The notes: generated by a model from the letters alone, not told the origin. 64,000 nt of DNA from Fimbriimonadales bacterium (GCA_025998675.1 AP024673.1:895221-959220), one strand, 5' to 3'. Counted from the first letter of the stretch, positions 26,801 through 35,449 are shown. Numbers and translations are program-made.

Positions 26801-27942
26801 TGCAGGTCGCGGATGGCGACTAAGCGCCCTGAGAGGTCAAAGACCCAGCGCGTCTGCGAGGGGCGAATGAGGTGGTATTCACTGTCGGCGCGTACCAGTC
26901 GGTCGTAGACTCCCTTCATCGCGACATAGCTCCCGTCGGGCTGCTCCGCGAAGACCACGATGCGTCCATCAGGCTCCTCAAGCCTTATGCCCTCCGCAAC
27001 GGGCACGAGGCGCGCCTCGTAGCTATGCCGCCAGCCAATCCCCAGCGCGCCCGTGCGCGTGTCCAAAGCGTTGTAGGTCAAGCCGAACGCTACCCCCGAT
27101 TGCCCGCCCCACGCAATCAGACCCAAGCCCACCACAAGATTGCCGTTGGCGGGATTGATGACGCCATAGGGCACGGGGAAGCTGCCTTGCCACGGGAAGG
27201 GCGCGCCGAAGGTGTTGGGCGCGGGCGCAGTCGCCTGCACATCGGTGCGGCTAATCGTGAGCCAGCTCCCCCCTGCAGGCGCGACCACCTGCACGGCATA
27301 GGGGTTCGGCGTCGGCACGGGGATAGAGACGACCTGCAACGGCGCGTCGTTGAATGCGATGGAGGTTGTGTATTGGGCGCCTGTGATGCGGTCGCGCAGG
27401 TTGATTTGGGCTGTGCCCGACGGGACGCCTACATAGTCGCCCAGTTGGACGGCGAACTGCAGCGTGTACCACCCGCTGGGCGCGGGGAAGCTGCCCCACG
27501 AGGCGTCGGCGGACTGTCCGAAGCTGAATAGCACAATCATTAGGTCGGCGTCATCCACAGTGCCGTCGCCGTTGAGGTCGGCGTCGCCGCCCGTCGCGCC
27601 GAACTGGAACTGCACGGCTAACAGGTCGCTATCGTCTACAGTGCCGTCGCGCGTGACATCGCCATTTGGAAGTGTGAGGGTGGGCACATCAGGGGGACAG
27701 GGTGCTGTAAGGCTGCTGAAGAGTTCTGAAAGATGGGAGTTGCTAAGTGAAGAGTGTAATTCTGTATTTACACTATTTACCCCCCCCCGTGTGAGGTTGG
27801 CATTGGCGACGGCAGATGGGGCAGCCAGCGACGGCGCGACCATCGCGATACCCAGCACGGTAGCGATACCCTTTCCGACAGTACCCTGCGCCAGTGTGTG
27901 GCGCACTCGCTTCAGACTCCAGCCCTTTTGCAGACCCAGCAT
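23845..27942 (-). CDS. Large RHS/YD-repeat protein with dockerin-like insert and variable tip
   Basis: A 1,365-residue exported protein. After a signal-like segment (about 25-45) comes a tandem EF-hand dockerin-like cassette (about 94-142: [15 protein letters not shown] and [14 protein letters not shown]). The bulk is RHS/YD repeats ([34 protein letters not shown]). The conserved core end is [19 protein letters not shown]...[19 protein letters not shown]. The last ~116 residues form a divergent, A+T-richer tip with no recognised toxin motif. ATG 27942 is chosen for its GGAGGT site; an ATG 15 bases upstream is less likely. A G9 tract lies at codons 52-55. Confidence 0.92.
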   Translation of the reverse strand: MLGLQKGWSLKRVRHTLAQGTVGKGIATVLGIAMVAPSLAAPSAVANANLTRGGVNSVNTELHSSLSNSHLSELFSSLTAPCPPDVPTLTLPNGDVTRDGTVDDSDLLAVQFQFGATGGDADLNGDGTVDDADLMIVLFSFGQSADASWGSFPAPSGWYTLQFAVQLGDYVGVPSGTAQINLRDRITGAQYTTSIAFNDAPLQVVSIPVPTPNPYAVQVVAPAGGSWLTISRTDVQATAPAPNTFGAPFPWQGSFPVPYGVINPANGNLVVGLGLIAWGGQSGVAFGLTYNALDTRTGALGIGWRHSYEARLVPVAEGIRLEEPDGRIVVFAEQPDGSYVAMKGVYDRLVRADSEYHLIRPSQTRWVFDLSGRLVAIRDLHNQGVALEYNPVSGELTRVVDTTGRALRLSYYGQDAPPAWRGKLAAVRVEGAPNVPEQVWRFEYLPTLNEMGGNTPRLARVIFPPLSYDGTTDPTPYAYQFSYTNFGNEFAPRYVLTQIDNREGLGVVYEYDTTSYHTFECTGFRVLGRPGSGGDFGGGLLRTEVCATPIRACPVIDISGQCASTLGATVRRVHYAVSQDSDGNWRFLTYEYDALGRLNRTIDPLGRVSQMHWNSLFQLQSAQTPAGAVYHFCWDERGNLTRVEDGAGKAVELEYTALNRLRSVRDALTPSGKYRKFYTYNAFGDLEQVKELTGTGAGGEAITTYVWDTTRGLLQEAWDAEGHRTQKYLYDAYGHTTQVQDALGHGGTVQRNALGWVEQATNARGQTVRYKYDSWGRPREKQTPNALIRYTYDLEGQLLEMEETRAQSARRTVWEYRATTGELERISYYDKRANAQNYSLEGAVEYGWTRGQLTEFTLKDSAGQTLKRYHYVYDAAGALEKVHTGNAAQPEVHYIREAGTGRLQRVRYGNGTEVVYRYYNSPYPERVREMEWRAGTVPFRKEVYSYDALGRIETKEEHLPDAQGALQLSATTTYTYDHQGQLIREVRTGTNPYTIAYTYDLVGNRLTRTRTVNGQTFTDVMAYNAANQLVSLNGQAWEHDADGNVVVRRVGNETWLLGYDAEGNLVSLQKEQDSGVGWVYEYDGLGRRVRAVRGSLEVVYLYSGDTLVAEGSRQSSSDPLQWVYYGYGGSMYQQVSNAGTEYKHWSLRGDLAATSSPTGAYSPAPITDAFGDTIAGARPTYDWNGAWGYRNEALTGGLQNVGVRWYDPTVGRFLQQDPWLGSVYAPLTLNAYGYCVNDPVNAVDPSGLEYVWVNGRGYVNILDLWTPTPPEYLPGGGDVEIDFNFPPGIDVDFEAGKNGIEVSFELLFIRCTIRFPMPSKPEFPLYPLPPGIGSPYPPVVQNPGTGRVEVYDPSIHGKYANLIYY
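27780..27788 (-). repeat. G9 homopolymer near the start of the RHS gene
   Basis: Nine consecutive C on the plus strand (G on the coding strand), covering codons for Arg52-Gly53-Gly54-Val55. One-base slippage would frameshift the remaining 1,310 residues. Confidence 0.9.
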
Positions 27943-27998
27943 CGTTCTGACCTCCATCGGTTCAGTGCTTGCCCCCTGATTTTGCGGGGCGCATCTAC

Positions 27999-28027
27999 AT
28001 TATAGCACAGAATTTCGCGATTGTCAA
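27999..28027 (-). promoter_or_regulatory. Consensus promoter of the RHS gene
   Basis: On the minus strand TTGACA (28022-28027) and TATAAT (27999-28004) are separated by exactly 17 bases, a perfect sigma-70 type promoter. The leader would be about 50 bases and holds a small GCCCC/GGGGC hairpin (27971-27990). The remaining gap to 28195 is G-rich with a short GGAGCC/GGCTCC stem; nothing else was recognised. Confidence 0.8.
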
Positions 28028-28184
28028 GGGGGGACGGGGGGAATTGTGGGAATTTGGTGGTTTTTCCTGCGAGTCTTGGGGAGCCGCAAGGATAAAGGCT
28101 CCGCCTGTCGTTTAGCGGTGATTTTCTCGAGTAATCCCCAAAGTGGTGTACAATCTAAACAACGCACATGCGCACAAAATGGGC

Positions 28185-28190
28185 TATAAT
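28185..28190 (+). promoter_or_regulatory. -10 hexamer of the sugar-dehydrogenase-like gene
   Basis: Perfect TATAAT 5 bases before ATG 28196; a second ATG is at 28202. No ribosome site, consistent with leaderless transcription starting in or next to the start codon. Confidence 0.45.
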
Positions 28191-28195
28191 AGGCT

Positions 28196-29887
28196 ATGCG
28201 CATGCGCTCAGGCTTTTGGATGGCAGGGCTTGTCTTGGCAGGCAGTTTGCACGCTCAGACACTGGTCGATTCAGACCTTACTTACGACACCGTTGTCAGC
28301 AGCGGGCTGTCGTTCCCAATTGCGATGGCGTTTTTAGACCCGTCTGACCCCACGCGCTTTTTCGTGATTGAGAAAGCCAGCGGGCGCGTCAAGCTGGTGC
28401 AAAACGGCGCAGTGGTCAGCACCGTGCTGGACCTGCCCGTGAACAACGCCAGCGAGCGCGGGCTGCTCGGCATCGCGCTGCACCCCGACTTCGCCACAAA
28501 CGGCTATGTCTACCTCTACTACACCCGCTCCAGCACTGGTTCAGACTCCTCCACTTCGTCAGCGTGGACAGATAACCGCGTGGAGCGGTATCGCTGGAAC
28601 GGCTCTGCGTTGGTGGAGCCGACACTGATTGTGGCGTTCCCGCGCGACACCACGCAAAACAACGGTCCCAACCACGATGGGGGCGTCATACTGTTCGGAC
28701 CTGACAGCAAACTCTACGGCGTTACGGGCGACCTGAATCGCGGCACGCTCAGCAACCCGCGTATCGAGCAGAACACCAGCGCGACGGCGGTGGCAGGCGT
28801 GGGCGGCGTCTTTCGGCTCAACCCCGACGGCTCCATCCCGCCCGACAACCCGTTCGTGAGCCATGCCGACCCGCGCATTCAACGGCTGTGGGCGTATGGC
28901 ATCCGCAACAGCTTCGGCATGGACTTCGACAGCCTCACGGCGCGCCTGTGGCTCACCGAAAACGGACCGAATGTGTACGACGAAATCAACCTCGTCGGGC
29001 GCGGCTTCAACAGCGGCTGGCTGAAGCTTATGGGACCCGACTCGCGCAACGCAGCCTACTCGGAGAACGGCAACCAAGCCTACGACGCCAGCGACTTGGT
29101 CTACCTGCCGAACGCCTACTATGCCGACCCTGTCTTCTCGTGGCTGCAACCGATTGGCGTGACGAGCATCGTATTTGTGCGCTCGGCACGGTTCGACGCG
29201 GGCATGCGCGACGAGGTCATCGTCGGCGAGAGCAATAACGGCAGGCTGTATCGCTTCACGATGAACGCCACACGCGACGACTTCGTGCTGACGGGCGCGC
29301 TCGCCGACCGCGTGGCGGATTCTGCGACCGAGCGCAACCTGCAGACCTTCGGCACGAACTGGGGCGTGGTGACCGACTTGCGGGTCGGTCCCGATGGCTA
29401 CCTGTATGTGGTGAGCCTGTACGCGAATCGGGTGTACCGCATCCGTCCTGTGAACCCACCAACGATTGTGTCGGGTCAGGCGCGGCTGGAGGGCAAGCAA
29501 GGGCTGCCGCTGGGCGCGCCGCTCACGCTCGAACTGCGTCAGGACGGCAACACCGTGCAGACCATCACCACAACGCTGGACGCCTACGGGCGGTTCTCGG
29601 AGCGCGTGGCGAGCGCAGGCGTCTACACGGTTCGCGCGAAGGCGGCGGGCTACCTGTCCGTGAGCGTGTCGGGCGTCTCCATCGCGAGCGGCGGCTACGC
29701 CTATCTGAACCTGCGCTTTGAAACGCTGGGCGATGTGAACGGCGACGACCTCATCGACGACGCCGACTTGCTGGCGGTGCTGTTCGCCTTCGGCAGCGAC
29801 GACCCCAGCGCCGACCTGAACAGCGACGGCGTGGTGGACGACGCCGACTTGCTCACCGTGCTGTTCAACTTTGGCGCAGGGGGCTAA
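28196..29887 (+). CDS. Secreted PQQ-type sugar dehydrogenase-like protein with dockerin-like tail
   Basis: A 563-residue exported protein. A signal peptide (MAGLVLAGSLHAQ) precedes a six-bladed propeller of the soluble aldose/glucose dehydrogenase group: GLSFPIAMAFLDP, SERGLLGIALHPDFATNGYVYLYYT, NHDGGVILFGPDSKLYGVTGD, WAYGIRNSFGMDFD, WLTENGPNVYDEINL. A carboxypeptidase-regulatory-like beta domain follows (SGQARLEGKQGLP...LDAYGRFSERV, about 425-510). The final ~50 residues are a dockerin-like pair (GDVNGDDLIDDADLLAVLFAFG and DLNSDGVVDDADLL), ending FGAGG rather than the FGxGC of its neighbours. PQQ dependence is inferred from family. Confidence 0.85.
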   Translation: MRMRSGFWMAGLVLAGSLHAQTLVDSDLTYDTVVSSGLSFPIAMAFLDPSDPTRFFVIEKASGRVKLVQNGAVVSTVLDLPVNNASERGLLGIALHPDFATNGYVYLYYTRSSTGSDSSTSSAWTDNRVERYRWNGSALVEPTLIVAFPRDTTQNNGPNHDGGVILFGPDSKLYGVTGDLNRGTLSNPRIEQNTSATAVAGVGGVFRLNPDGSIPPDNPFVSHADPRIQRLWAYGIRNSFGMDFDSLTARLWLTENGPNVYDEINLVGRGFNSGWLKLMGPDSRNAAYSENGNQAYDASDLVYLPNAYYADPVFSWLQPIGVTSIVFVRSARFDAGMRDEVIVGESNNGRLYRFTMNATRDDFVLTGALADRVADSATERNLQTFGTNWGVVTDLRVGPDGYLYVVSLYANRVYRIRPVNPPTIVSGQARLEGKQGLPLGAPLTLELRQDGNTVQTITTTLDAYGRFSERVASAGVYTVRAKAAGYLSVSVSGVSIASGGYAYLNLRFETLGDVNGDDLIDDADLLAVLFAFGSDDPSADLNSDGVVDDADLLTVLFNFGAGG

Positions 29888-29955
29888 GTTGTCCCCTGCA
29901 CAATTGCCAGATTCGGGCAATTCGCGGAACTTGCGCCCAATTTGTCCGAATCAAA

Positions 29956-29984
29956 GGGTACATTCGGCTGTGCGGCTGCATTAA
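29956..29984 (+). repeat. Conserved leader element, copy 1
   Basis: A 29-base stretch beginning GGGTACATT and ending GGCTGCATTAA, 20 bases before the ATG at 30004. It matches 32839-32867 at 26 of 29 positions, upstream of the paralogous gene. It probably carries the shared promoter, with CATTAA as a weak -10. Confidence 0.6.
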
Positions 29985-30003
29985 TAAACTGGAGGACCCA
30001 ATC

Positions 30004-31119
30004 ATGAAACGGAGCATCTGGATTTTTGGACTCACAGCGAGCGCGCTGTTGGCAAGCCTGAGCGCGCCCGCGCCGGCGCAGAATGTCGAATGCTGTAGCT
30101 ACCAGGTACGGCACAACTTCCGTATCTGCCTGCCGAACTGCCAGTTTTCCTCTGTAGACTGGACATGGCGCACGCAAGCGTCCGCCTGGAACCCGCTCAC
30201 GACGAACACCAACAACGGCACGCAGACCTACAATATCCCCAGCTCGGACACCAAGTGCGCGAATGTCGTCGTAGGTCAGGACTGCGCCTTCGCCACCGCG
30301 TGCGCTCGGTTTCAAGTTGACCCGATTCCGGGCACGCCGTGCATTCGGGGATTCCACGAGGCGTTTGGACGCGCCTGTGTGCGCTGTCGTCGCTACGGCG
30401 CGCAGGCAGTAAGCGCGTCTGCCATCACCATCAACTGCGGAAGCGTGAACTCCGCGGGCACGATTACCTGGCAGCCCCACCTGCAGGATACGATTCAGGG
30501 CGGCTGCGGCGTTCAGATGGTAGACCCTGTGACGCTTCAGCTGGTCAACCCGCGCACGGGCGAGCGGCGCGAAGACAGGCTGTTCGAGCTGCGCTCGCGC
30601 GGTCCGCTCAGCTGGGAAGGGCAGGATGTGGACGGCGACGGCTGGTTTGACGCCGCACGCATCAAGTATTGCTGCCTTCCTGATATAATTGATGGCGGTA
30701 TTGCCGTGTCCATCGGCGGCGAGTCGCTGCGATCTCAGGGCGGACAGCTGGAGATTGAGGTTCAACGCGGCATCGTAACGCGCGCCTCCAAGAGCGGCGT
30801 CTTCGACGGCGTCCAGCTGCCGAATGTGGGCGACCCCATGCCTGCAGAGATTGAGGTTCCCGCCGAGTTTGACCTGTCGTTCGAAGCTCCGCAGGGCTGG
30901 CAGTTGGCGGCGCTTCAGATTGGCGGCGGCGGCGAGTCGGGCGGCACGCCTCCCCCGCCGGGCGATGTGGATGGCAACGGCTGCGTGGACGACGCCGACC
31001 TATTGCAGGTGCTGTTCGCCTTTGGCGGTCAGGGCGGCGAAGCGGATGTGAACGGCGACGGCATCGTCGACGACGCCGATTTGCTGATTGTGCTGTTCAA
31101 CTTCGGCGCGGGATGCTGA
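30004..31119 (+). CDS. Secreted Cys-rich protein with dockerin-like tail (paralogue A)
   Basis: A 371-residue exported protein of unknown function. The signal peptide ends at APAPAQ. The next ~230 residues hold a Cys-rich domain: CCSYQVRHNFRICLPNC, then about ten further Cys including CIRGFHEAFGRACVRCR. A short EF-like DVDGDGWFDAARI follows. A Gly/Pro hinge (GGGGESGGTPPPP) leads to the tandem dockerin-like cassette GDVDGNGCVDDADLL / DVNGDGIVDDADLL and the end NFGAGC. The protein is paralogous throughout to 32887-34011. GGAGGA ribosome site before the ATG. A hairpin terminator follows. Confidence 0.8.
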   Translation: MKRSIWIFGLTASALLASLSAPAPAQNVECCSYQVRHNFRICLPNCQFSSVDWTWRTQASAWNPLTTNTNNGTQTYNIPSSDTKCANVVVGQDCAFATACARFQVDPIPGTPCIRGFHEAFGRACVRCRRYGAQAVSASAITINCGSVNSAGTITWQPHLQDTIQGGCGVQMVDPVTLQLVNPRTGERREDRLFELRSRGPLSWEGQDVDGDGWFDAARIKYCCLPDIIDGGIAVSIGGESLRSQGGQLEIEVQRGIVTRASKSGVFDGVQLPNVGDPMPAEIEVPAEFDLSFEAPQGWQLAALQIGGGGESGGTPPPPGDVDGNGCVDDADLLQVLFAFGGQGGEADVNGDGIVDDADLLIVLFNFGAGC

Positions 31120-31142
31120 TCTTCTCCCCCCTCTCGCTCAAC

Positions 31143-31169
31143 ACTCCCCGCCTGAGTCAGGCGGGGAGT
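31143..31169 (+). terminator. Hairpin terminator after paralogue A
   Basis: ACTCCCCGCC and GGCGGGGAGT form a perfect 10-bp stem around TGAGTCA, itself able to pair further, followed by TTT. Confidence 0.75.
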
Positions 31170-31196
31170 TTCAACACACGAGCGAGGGTTCTGTGC

Positions 31197-31202
31197 TATA
31201 AT
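31197..31202 (+). promoter_or_regulatory. -10 hexamer upstream of gene 31220
   Basis: Perfect TATAAT 17 bases before the ATG with a GTGAGGTG ribosome site between, i.e. a short normal leader. Confidence 0.5.
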
Positions 31203-31219
31203 ATCGGGTGAGGTGCATA

Positions 31220-32791
31220 ATGAACCGAAAGAGAGCGATTGGAATAACAATCGCGATGCTTTTCGCGTCGTCTGTCATGGCGCAAAATAATGTGCAGATT
31301 ACCATCAATCTGGTGAACCCGGTGCTGAACGAGTACCAGATGACGGTTCAGAACAACAACACGGGCTGGTGGGTGGATCAGACGCATGTGCTGTATACCA
31401 CCGCAGGGGTTTTGCAGGCGACCAACACGCCGCCCAGCTGGGCACACCTGCCTGATGTGCCCTGGGACGCCATCCCCCACAACCTGCGCTTTGAGGCAAG
31501 CACGCCTGCAGCGCGGATTGCGCCGGGCGCGTCCCAGACCTTCGGCTTCAAAATGAACACGCCCACCCCCGTCGAGGACTGGTACATCCAGTTTCGCGTG
31601 GTGAATGCAAGCAACGCCACCAAAGAGTACGCCTTTCGCGTCAAGGTACAACAGACGCTGCCGACGCCCAAGGACGCAGTGGGCGCAACCGCGGGACAGT
31701 TCGCCTATCCGGGCAATAGCGAAGTGCGCTTCCAGTACGACTACGAGTATGCGACACCCGCCACCCAGTTTGCACACAGGGTGCTGGACGCCGATTCAAC
31801 GGAACGCGATCGCGTGTTCTACCCCGAAATACCCGACCCGCCCCACCTGGAACACTACTTCATAGGCAACCTCGCGCGCGATGTGGACGCCAATGGGGGC
31901 ACAGCCGGCGAACTGTGGGCGTTCGAATCGGAACACGCTCACTGGTGCAGCGGGAGTAATGGGTTTCAGTCGCTGCGCTGGCTGAGGGATGGAACCCCCA
32001 TCCCGCTGTTGCCCATGTCGTGGCGGTTCGCGCCGTCGGTGCGCCAGAGCGATGGCTCGCGCAGGGTACAGCTTACGGTGGAGAATCGCGGCAATAGAGA
32101 GCTTCGCGGCGACCTCTACCTCTACACGCAGGGAACGCAGTTATTGCGGGGGAGCGCGCTGCTGAACTGGCGTGCCCTCTTCCGACCGGACCTGCAGCAA
32201 CCGCTCACCCTCCAGCCGCGTCAATCGGCGACGATTGAATTCCTCGTGCCTGCCAGCGCTCCCGCCACGCGCTTTTTCTACGCGGAGTTCAGCAGCGGCG
32301 CGAATCGGCTCACATGGGCGCAGCAGGAAATCAACAGCCCGATACTGATTGGCTATCTGGGCGCGCTGGGCGCGAACCGCCCCGTGCGAGTGCAGGTAAT
32401 TAACCCCAACACGGGCGGCAGCCTCAATAAACTCACCATCGCCGATGCACGCGGGGTCTGGCGCATCCCGCTAGAGGACGGCGATGAGGCTATCCTGGAC
32501 GATTCGGGCTTCTACACACCCGTGTGGCTGGTGACGGTCAAGGCACGGGGCGCACTCTCGCAGCTGTTCACAGAGGTGCTGTTGCCCGGCGGCGACACGC
32601 TCGACCCCTACCTGCGTTCGCAGCTTGTGCTGGGCGATGTGAACGGCGACGATTGTATCGACGACGCCGACCTGTTGCTGGTGCTTTTCAACTTCGGCAG
32701 CGGCAACGCTCCCGCGGACCTGAACCTCGATGGCGTGGTGGACGACGCCGATTTGCTTCTGGTGCTGTTCAACTTCGGCGCAGGGTGCTGA
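31220..32791 (+). CDS. Secreted beta-rich protein with dockerin-like tail
   Basis: A 523-residue exported protein of unknown function. A signal peptide (AIGITIAMLFASSVMAQ) precedes about 440 residues that look beta-rich and Ig-like (NNVQITINLVNPVLNEYQMTV, RVQLTVENRGNRELRGDLYLYT, LQPRQSATIEFLVPASA). No enzyme motif is recognised. The C-terminal cassette is GDVNGDDCIDDADLLLVLFNFG / DLNLDGVVDDADLLLVLFNFGAGC. ATG 31220 is chosen over GTG 31208 because of the ribosome site and the signal peptide start MNRKRAIG. It lies between the paralogous pair. Confidence 0.8.
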   Translation: MNRKRAIGITIAMLFASSVMAQNNVQITINLVNPVLNEYQMTVQNNNTGWWVDQTHVLYTTAGVLQATNTPPSWAHLPDVPWDAIPHNLRFEASTPAARIAPGASQTFGFKMNTPTPVEDWYIQFRVVNASNATKEYAFRVKVQQTLPTPKDAVGATAGQFAYPGNSEVRFQYDYEYATPATQFAHRVLDADSTERDRVFYPEIPDPPHLEHYFIGNLARDVDANGGTAGELWAFESEHAHWCSGSNGFQSLRWLRDGTPIPLLPMSWRFAPSVRQSDGSRRVQLTVENRGNRELRGDLYLYTQGTQLLRGSALLNWRALFRPDLQQPLTLQPRQSATIEFLVPASAPATRFFYAEFSSGANRLTWAQQEINSPILIGYLGALGANRPVRVQVINPNTGGSLNKLTIADARGVWRIPLEDGDEAILDDSGFYTPVWLVTVKARGALSQLFTEVLLPGGDTLDPYLRSQLVLGDVNGDDCIDDADLLLVLFNFGSGNAPADLNLDGVVDDADLLLVLFNFGAGC

Positions 32792-32838
32792 ACCGCGTCC
32801 TACACAAATGCCGCGCCAACGAATTCGTTGCTCTACAT

Positions 32839-32867
32839 GGGTACATTGGACTGTGTGGCTGCATTAA
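32839..32867 (+). repeat. Conserved leader element, copy 2
   Basis: Twenty-six of 29 bases match 29956-29984 and the position relative to the ATG is the same (19 bases). The leader thus duplicated together with the gene. Confidence 0.6.
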
Positions 32868-32886
32868 GAGAATGGAGGATGAAACC

Positions 32887-34011
32887 ATGCGACGACATTA
32901 CGGGATATTGGCGATATTGGCGATTGCCTTTAGCGCACTGACGACCACGATGGCGCAGAACCAGCAACCATGCTGTCGCTTCCGAGTCGTGCATAACTTC
33001 AGGGTGTGCCTGCCGCAGGGCTGTCAGCCACAGGTGACATGGACATGGAACACGCTGGCGGCAGTGTGGGATTTGAACAACCTGCCGCCTATCATCAACA
33101 CGAACAGCGGGACGCAAACTTATAGCGTGCCCAGCAACGACAACCAGAGTACGCAGGCGGTAATTACCGTCGGGAATCAGACCTGCGCGAGCGCCTTCGC
33201 CTCAGCGGGGTTTAATATCAGCTGGATTCCAGGCAGCCCTAACTGCGTGCAGGGGGCGCACTACGCCAACGGCAGTGCCTGCGCCTTCTGCCGCATGCAC
33301 GGCGCGAACGCGGGCGCGAACTCGCACATCACGATTGCCTGCCCCAGCATGACACAGGGGACGGTAGTCTGGCAACCCTTCCTGCAGGATTTCGTCGGCG
33401 GCGAGTGCAGCACGCAGATGTATGACCCCGTTATCGTCAGAGCCATTGACCCCTCAGGACAGCCTCAGAATATCGAGTTGTTCAGCCTGCGTGGACGCGG
33501 CTTCCAGTGGCAGGGGCAAGATGTCGACGGCGACGGCTGGTACGACGATGCTCGTATCAGAGGCAATGAGCCTCGCAAAGTCGGTTATGTCACGCTCCTG
33601 AAAGGAAGAACAGACGGCGCAGTGTCCCGCTTGCGACTGGCTTGGGACGACGACGGAATCATTACAGAGTCGGAAGCCACGGGCGAATTCGCAGATATTC
33701 AACTCCCTCAGGTCGGCGAACCGCTGCCAGATGAGGGTGTTCGTGTGCCCGCGACTTTCGAACTTCCGTTTGAACTCCCCGACGGCTGGTCTGTCGAATC
33801 CATCGAGATGGGCGGGGGCGGGGTAGCCGGGCAGGACATCCCGCGCACGCCTGGCGATGTGAACGGCGACGGCTGTGTGGATGACGCTGATTTGCTGGCA
33901 GTGCTGTTCGCCTTCGGCGGTGAAGGCGGCGAGGCAGATGTGAACGGCGACGGCATCGTCGACGACGCCGACCTGCTGATTGTGCTGTTCAACTTCGGCG
34001 CAGGGTGCTAA
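32887..34011 (+). CDS. Secreted Cys-rich protein with dockerin-like tail (paralogue B)
   Basis: A 374-residue exported protein paralogous to 30004-31119. The signal peptide ends TTTMAQ. CCRFRVVHNFRVCLPQGC, NSGTQTYSVPSND and GSACAFCRMHGANA align with the equivalent segments of the other copy, as does DVDGDGWYDDARI. The tail is GDVNGDGCVDDADLL / DVNGDGIVDDADLL, ending NFGAGC. GGAGG ribosome site at 32874-32878. Its TAA overlaps the convergent serA stop by 4 bases, leaving no room for a separate terminator. Confidence 0.8.
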   Translation: MRRHYGILAILAIAFSALTTTMAQNQQPCCRFRVVHNFRVCLPQGCQPQVTWTWNTLAAVWDLNNLPPIINTNSGTQTYSVPSNDNQSTQAVITVGNQTCASAFASAGFNISWIPGSPNCVQGAHYANGSACAFCRMHGANAGANSHITIACPSMTQGTVVWQPFLQDFVGGECSTQMYDPVIVRAIDPSGQPQNIELFSLRGRGFQWQGQDVDGDGWYDDARIRGNEPRKVGYVTLLKGRTDGAVSRLRLAWDDDGIITESEATGEFADIQLPQVGEPLPDEGVRVPATFELPFELPDGWSVESIEMGGGGVAGQDIPRTPGDVNGDGCVDDADLLAVLFAFGGEGGEADVNGDGIVDDADLLIVLFNFGAGC

Positions 34012-35207
34012 AGCGCCACAAGCGTCGCCGCGAAGATGCTCTCGTGGCTGCGGATGGCATGCAGGGTGTCCTCTGGTGGCGCGCTATCGAGCTGGATGCG
34101 CGCCACCGCCGCCTCCGCGCCCGCGAAGATAATATTCTCCGTCTCCTGCACATTGATGTTCGCCTCGCGAAGGCAGTCGAACACATGCGCGAGAACGCCC
34201 ACCCGATCCAGATGGCGCACCACCAGCAGGTACTTGGCGGGCGTGCGGTCGGCAAGGTTGACCACATTCGGCACGCGCCCGGTGTGCATATAGGTCTGCA
34301 CGATATGCACCACCTCGGCGGCGATGGCTTCCTGCGCCTGCTGGGTGGACGCGCCGATGTGATGCGTGCCGTACACCAGCGGTAGGTTCGCCAGTGGGTT
34401 CTGGAACGCGCCCTCCCCTGCGCTGGGTTCGCCTTCAAACACATCCAGCCCCGCGCGGATTTCCTTCTCACGCACCGCCCACGCAAGCGCGTCCTCGTCC
34501 ACCACCTCAGAGCGCGCCGTGTTGATGAAGTACGCCCCGCGCCGCATCGCCTCGAAGAAGGCGCGATTGCATAGATGCCTTGTGTCGGGGGTCAGGGCGA
34601 CATGCACGCTCACGATATCCGCTTCGCTGGCGACATCGAGGGGCGTGGCGCGATAGCCAACGCCGAATTGCTCCGCGCGTTCAGGGGTGAGCGAGCGGCT
34701 CCACGCAATCACGCGCAGCCCGAACGCCCGCGCGCGGATAATCATCTCGCGCCCGATGTTGCCCACGCCAATCAGCCCCAGCGTGCAGCCATACACGCCC
34801 CGCGCGACGCTGAACTCTTTTTTGTTCCACTGCCCTGCGCGCAGCTGCGCCACATTGTCGGGAATGCGCCGATCCAGCGATAGGATGAGCCCGAACGCCA
34901 GCTCCGCCACAGCAATCGCGTTTTTGCCGGGGCAGTTGGCGACATAAATCCCCAGGCGCGAGGCGGTCGCCACATCGATGGTGTTGACGCCCGCGCCCGC
35001 GCGTATCACCAGGCTCAGTTGCCCCGCCTCCAGCATCGGCGCCGTGACTTTCGTGGAGCGCACCACCAGCACATCGGGGTTGTGTGTGCGGATGGCGTCT
35101 ACCAGCGCGTCGTCCTTGAGGCTGGGGTCGTACACCACGCTGCAGCCCAGCGCTTTCAGCCCCTCCAGCCCGCTCTGCTCAAACTTATCCGCGACGAGGA
35201 TCTTCAT
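34008..35207 (-). CDS. serA: D-3-phosphoglycerate dehydrogenase with ACT domain
   Basis: A 399-residue NAD-dependent dehydrogenase opening serine synthesis. The nucleotide fold is GCTLGLIGVGNIGREMIIRARAFG. The catalytic residues are Arg in NTARSEVVDE, Glu in DVFEGEPSAGEG and His in GTHHIGAST. The last ~75 residues form an ACT regulatory domain (YLLVVRHLDRVGVLAHVFDCLREANINVQE), so feedback by serine is likely. It is the shorter form without the extra ASB domain. It has a GGAGG site and sits within the surface-protein cluster without obvious functional link. Confidence 0.93.
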   Translation of the reverse strand: MKILVADKFEQSGLEGLKALGCSVVYDPSLKDDALVDAIRTHNPDVLVVRSTKVTAPMLEAGQLSLVIRAGAGVNTIDVATASRLGIYVANCPGKNAIAVAELAFGLILSLDRRIPDNVAQLRAGQWNKKEFSVARGVYGCTLGLIGVGNIGREMIIRARAFGLRVIAWSRSLTPERAEQFGVGYRATPLDVASEADIVSVHVALTPDTRHLCNRAFFEAMRRGAYFINTARSEVVDEDALAWAVREKEIRAGLDVFEGEPSAGEGAFQNPLANLPLVYGTHHIGASTQQAQEAIAAEVVHIVQTYMHTGRVPNVVNLADRTPAKYLLVVRHLDRVGVLAHVFDCLREANINVQETENIIFAGAEAAVARIQLDSAPPEDTLHAIRSHESIFAATLVAL

Positions 35208-35270
35208 CGAGTGCCTCCGTATTGCCTGTTCGCCATCTCACGCGAGACTCCTGCGCGCGAATCGCCGCTG

Positions 35271-35299
35271 GTACGAAGTGCGGAGGTGCAGCTTCTGCG
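35271..35299 (+). repeat. Interspersed palindromic repeat, degenerate copy
   Basis: GTACGAAGTGCGG then GGTGCAGCTTCTGCG matches 60875-60903 at 24 of 29 positions. A partly complementary arm (GAAGC...CACTCC) follows to about 35328. The 282-base gap 35208-35489 otherwise holds only the -10-like sequence of the next gene. Confidence 0.5.
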
Positions 35300-35449
35300 A
35301 ACGCCGAAGCAGACGCATCCACACTCCAGAAGACGCGCCTGCGTCATGCGCGGACAGGGGGACGGCTGAAAACTTACAGCAACGACACTCAGAGATAATT
35401 TGCTGTCTCTGATACGCCAACGGAAGGAACTCATCTTGCCATCAAGAAG

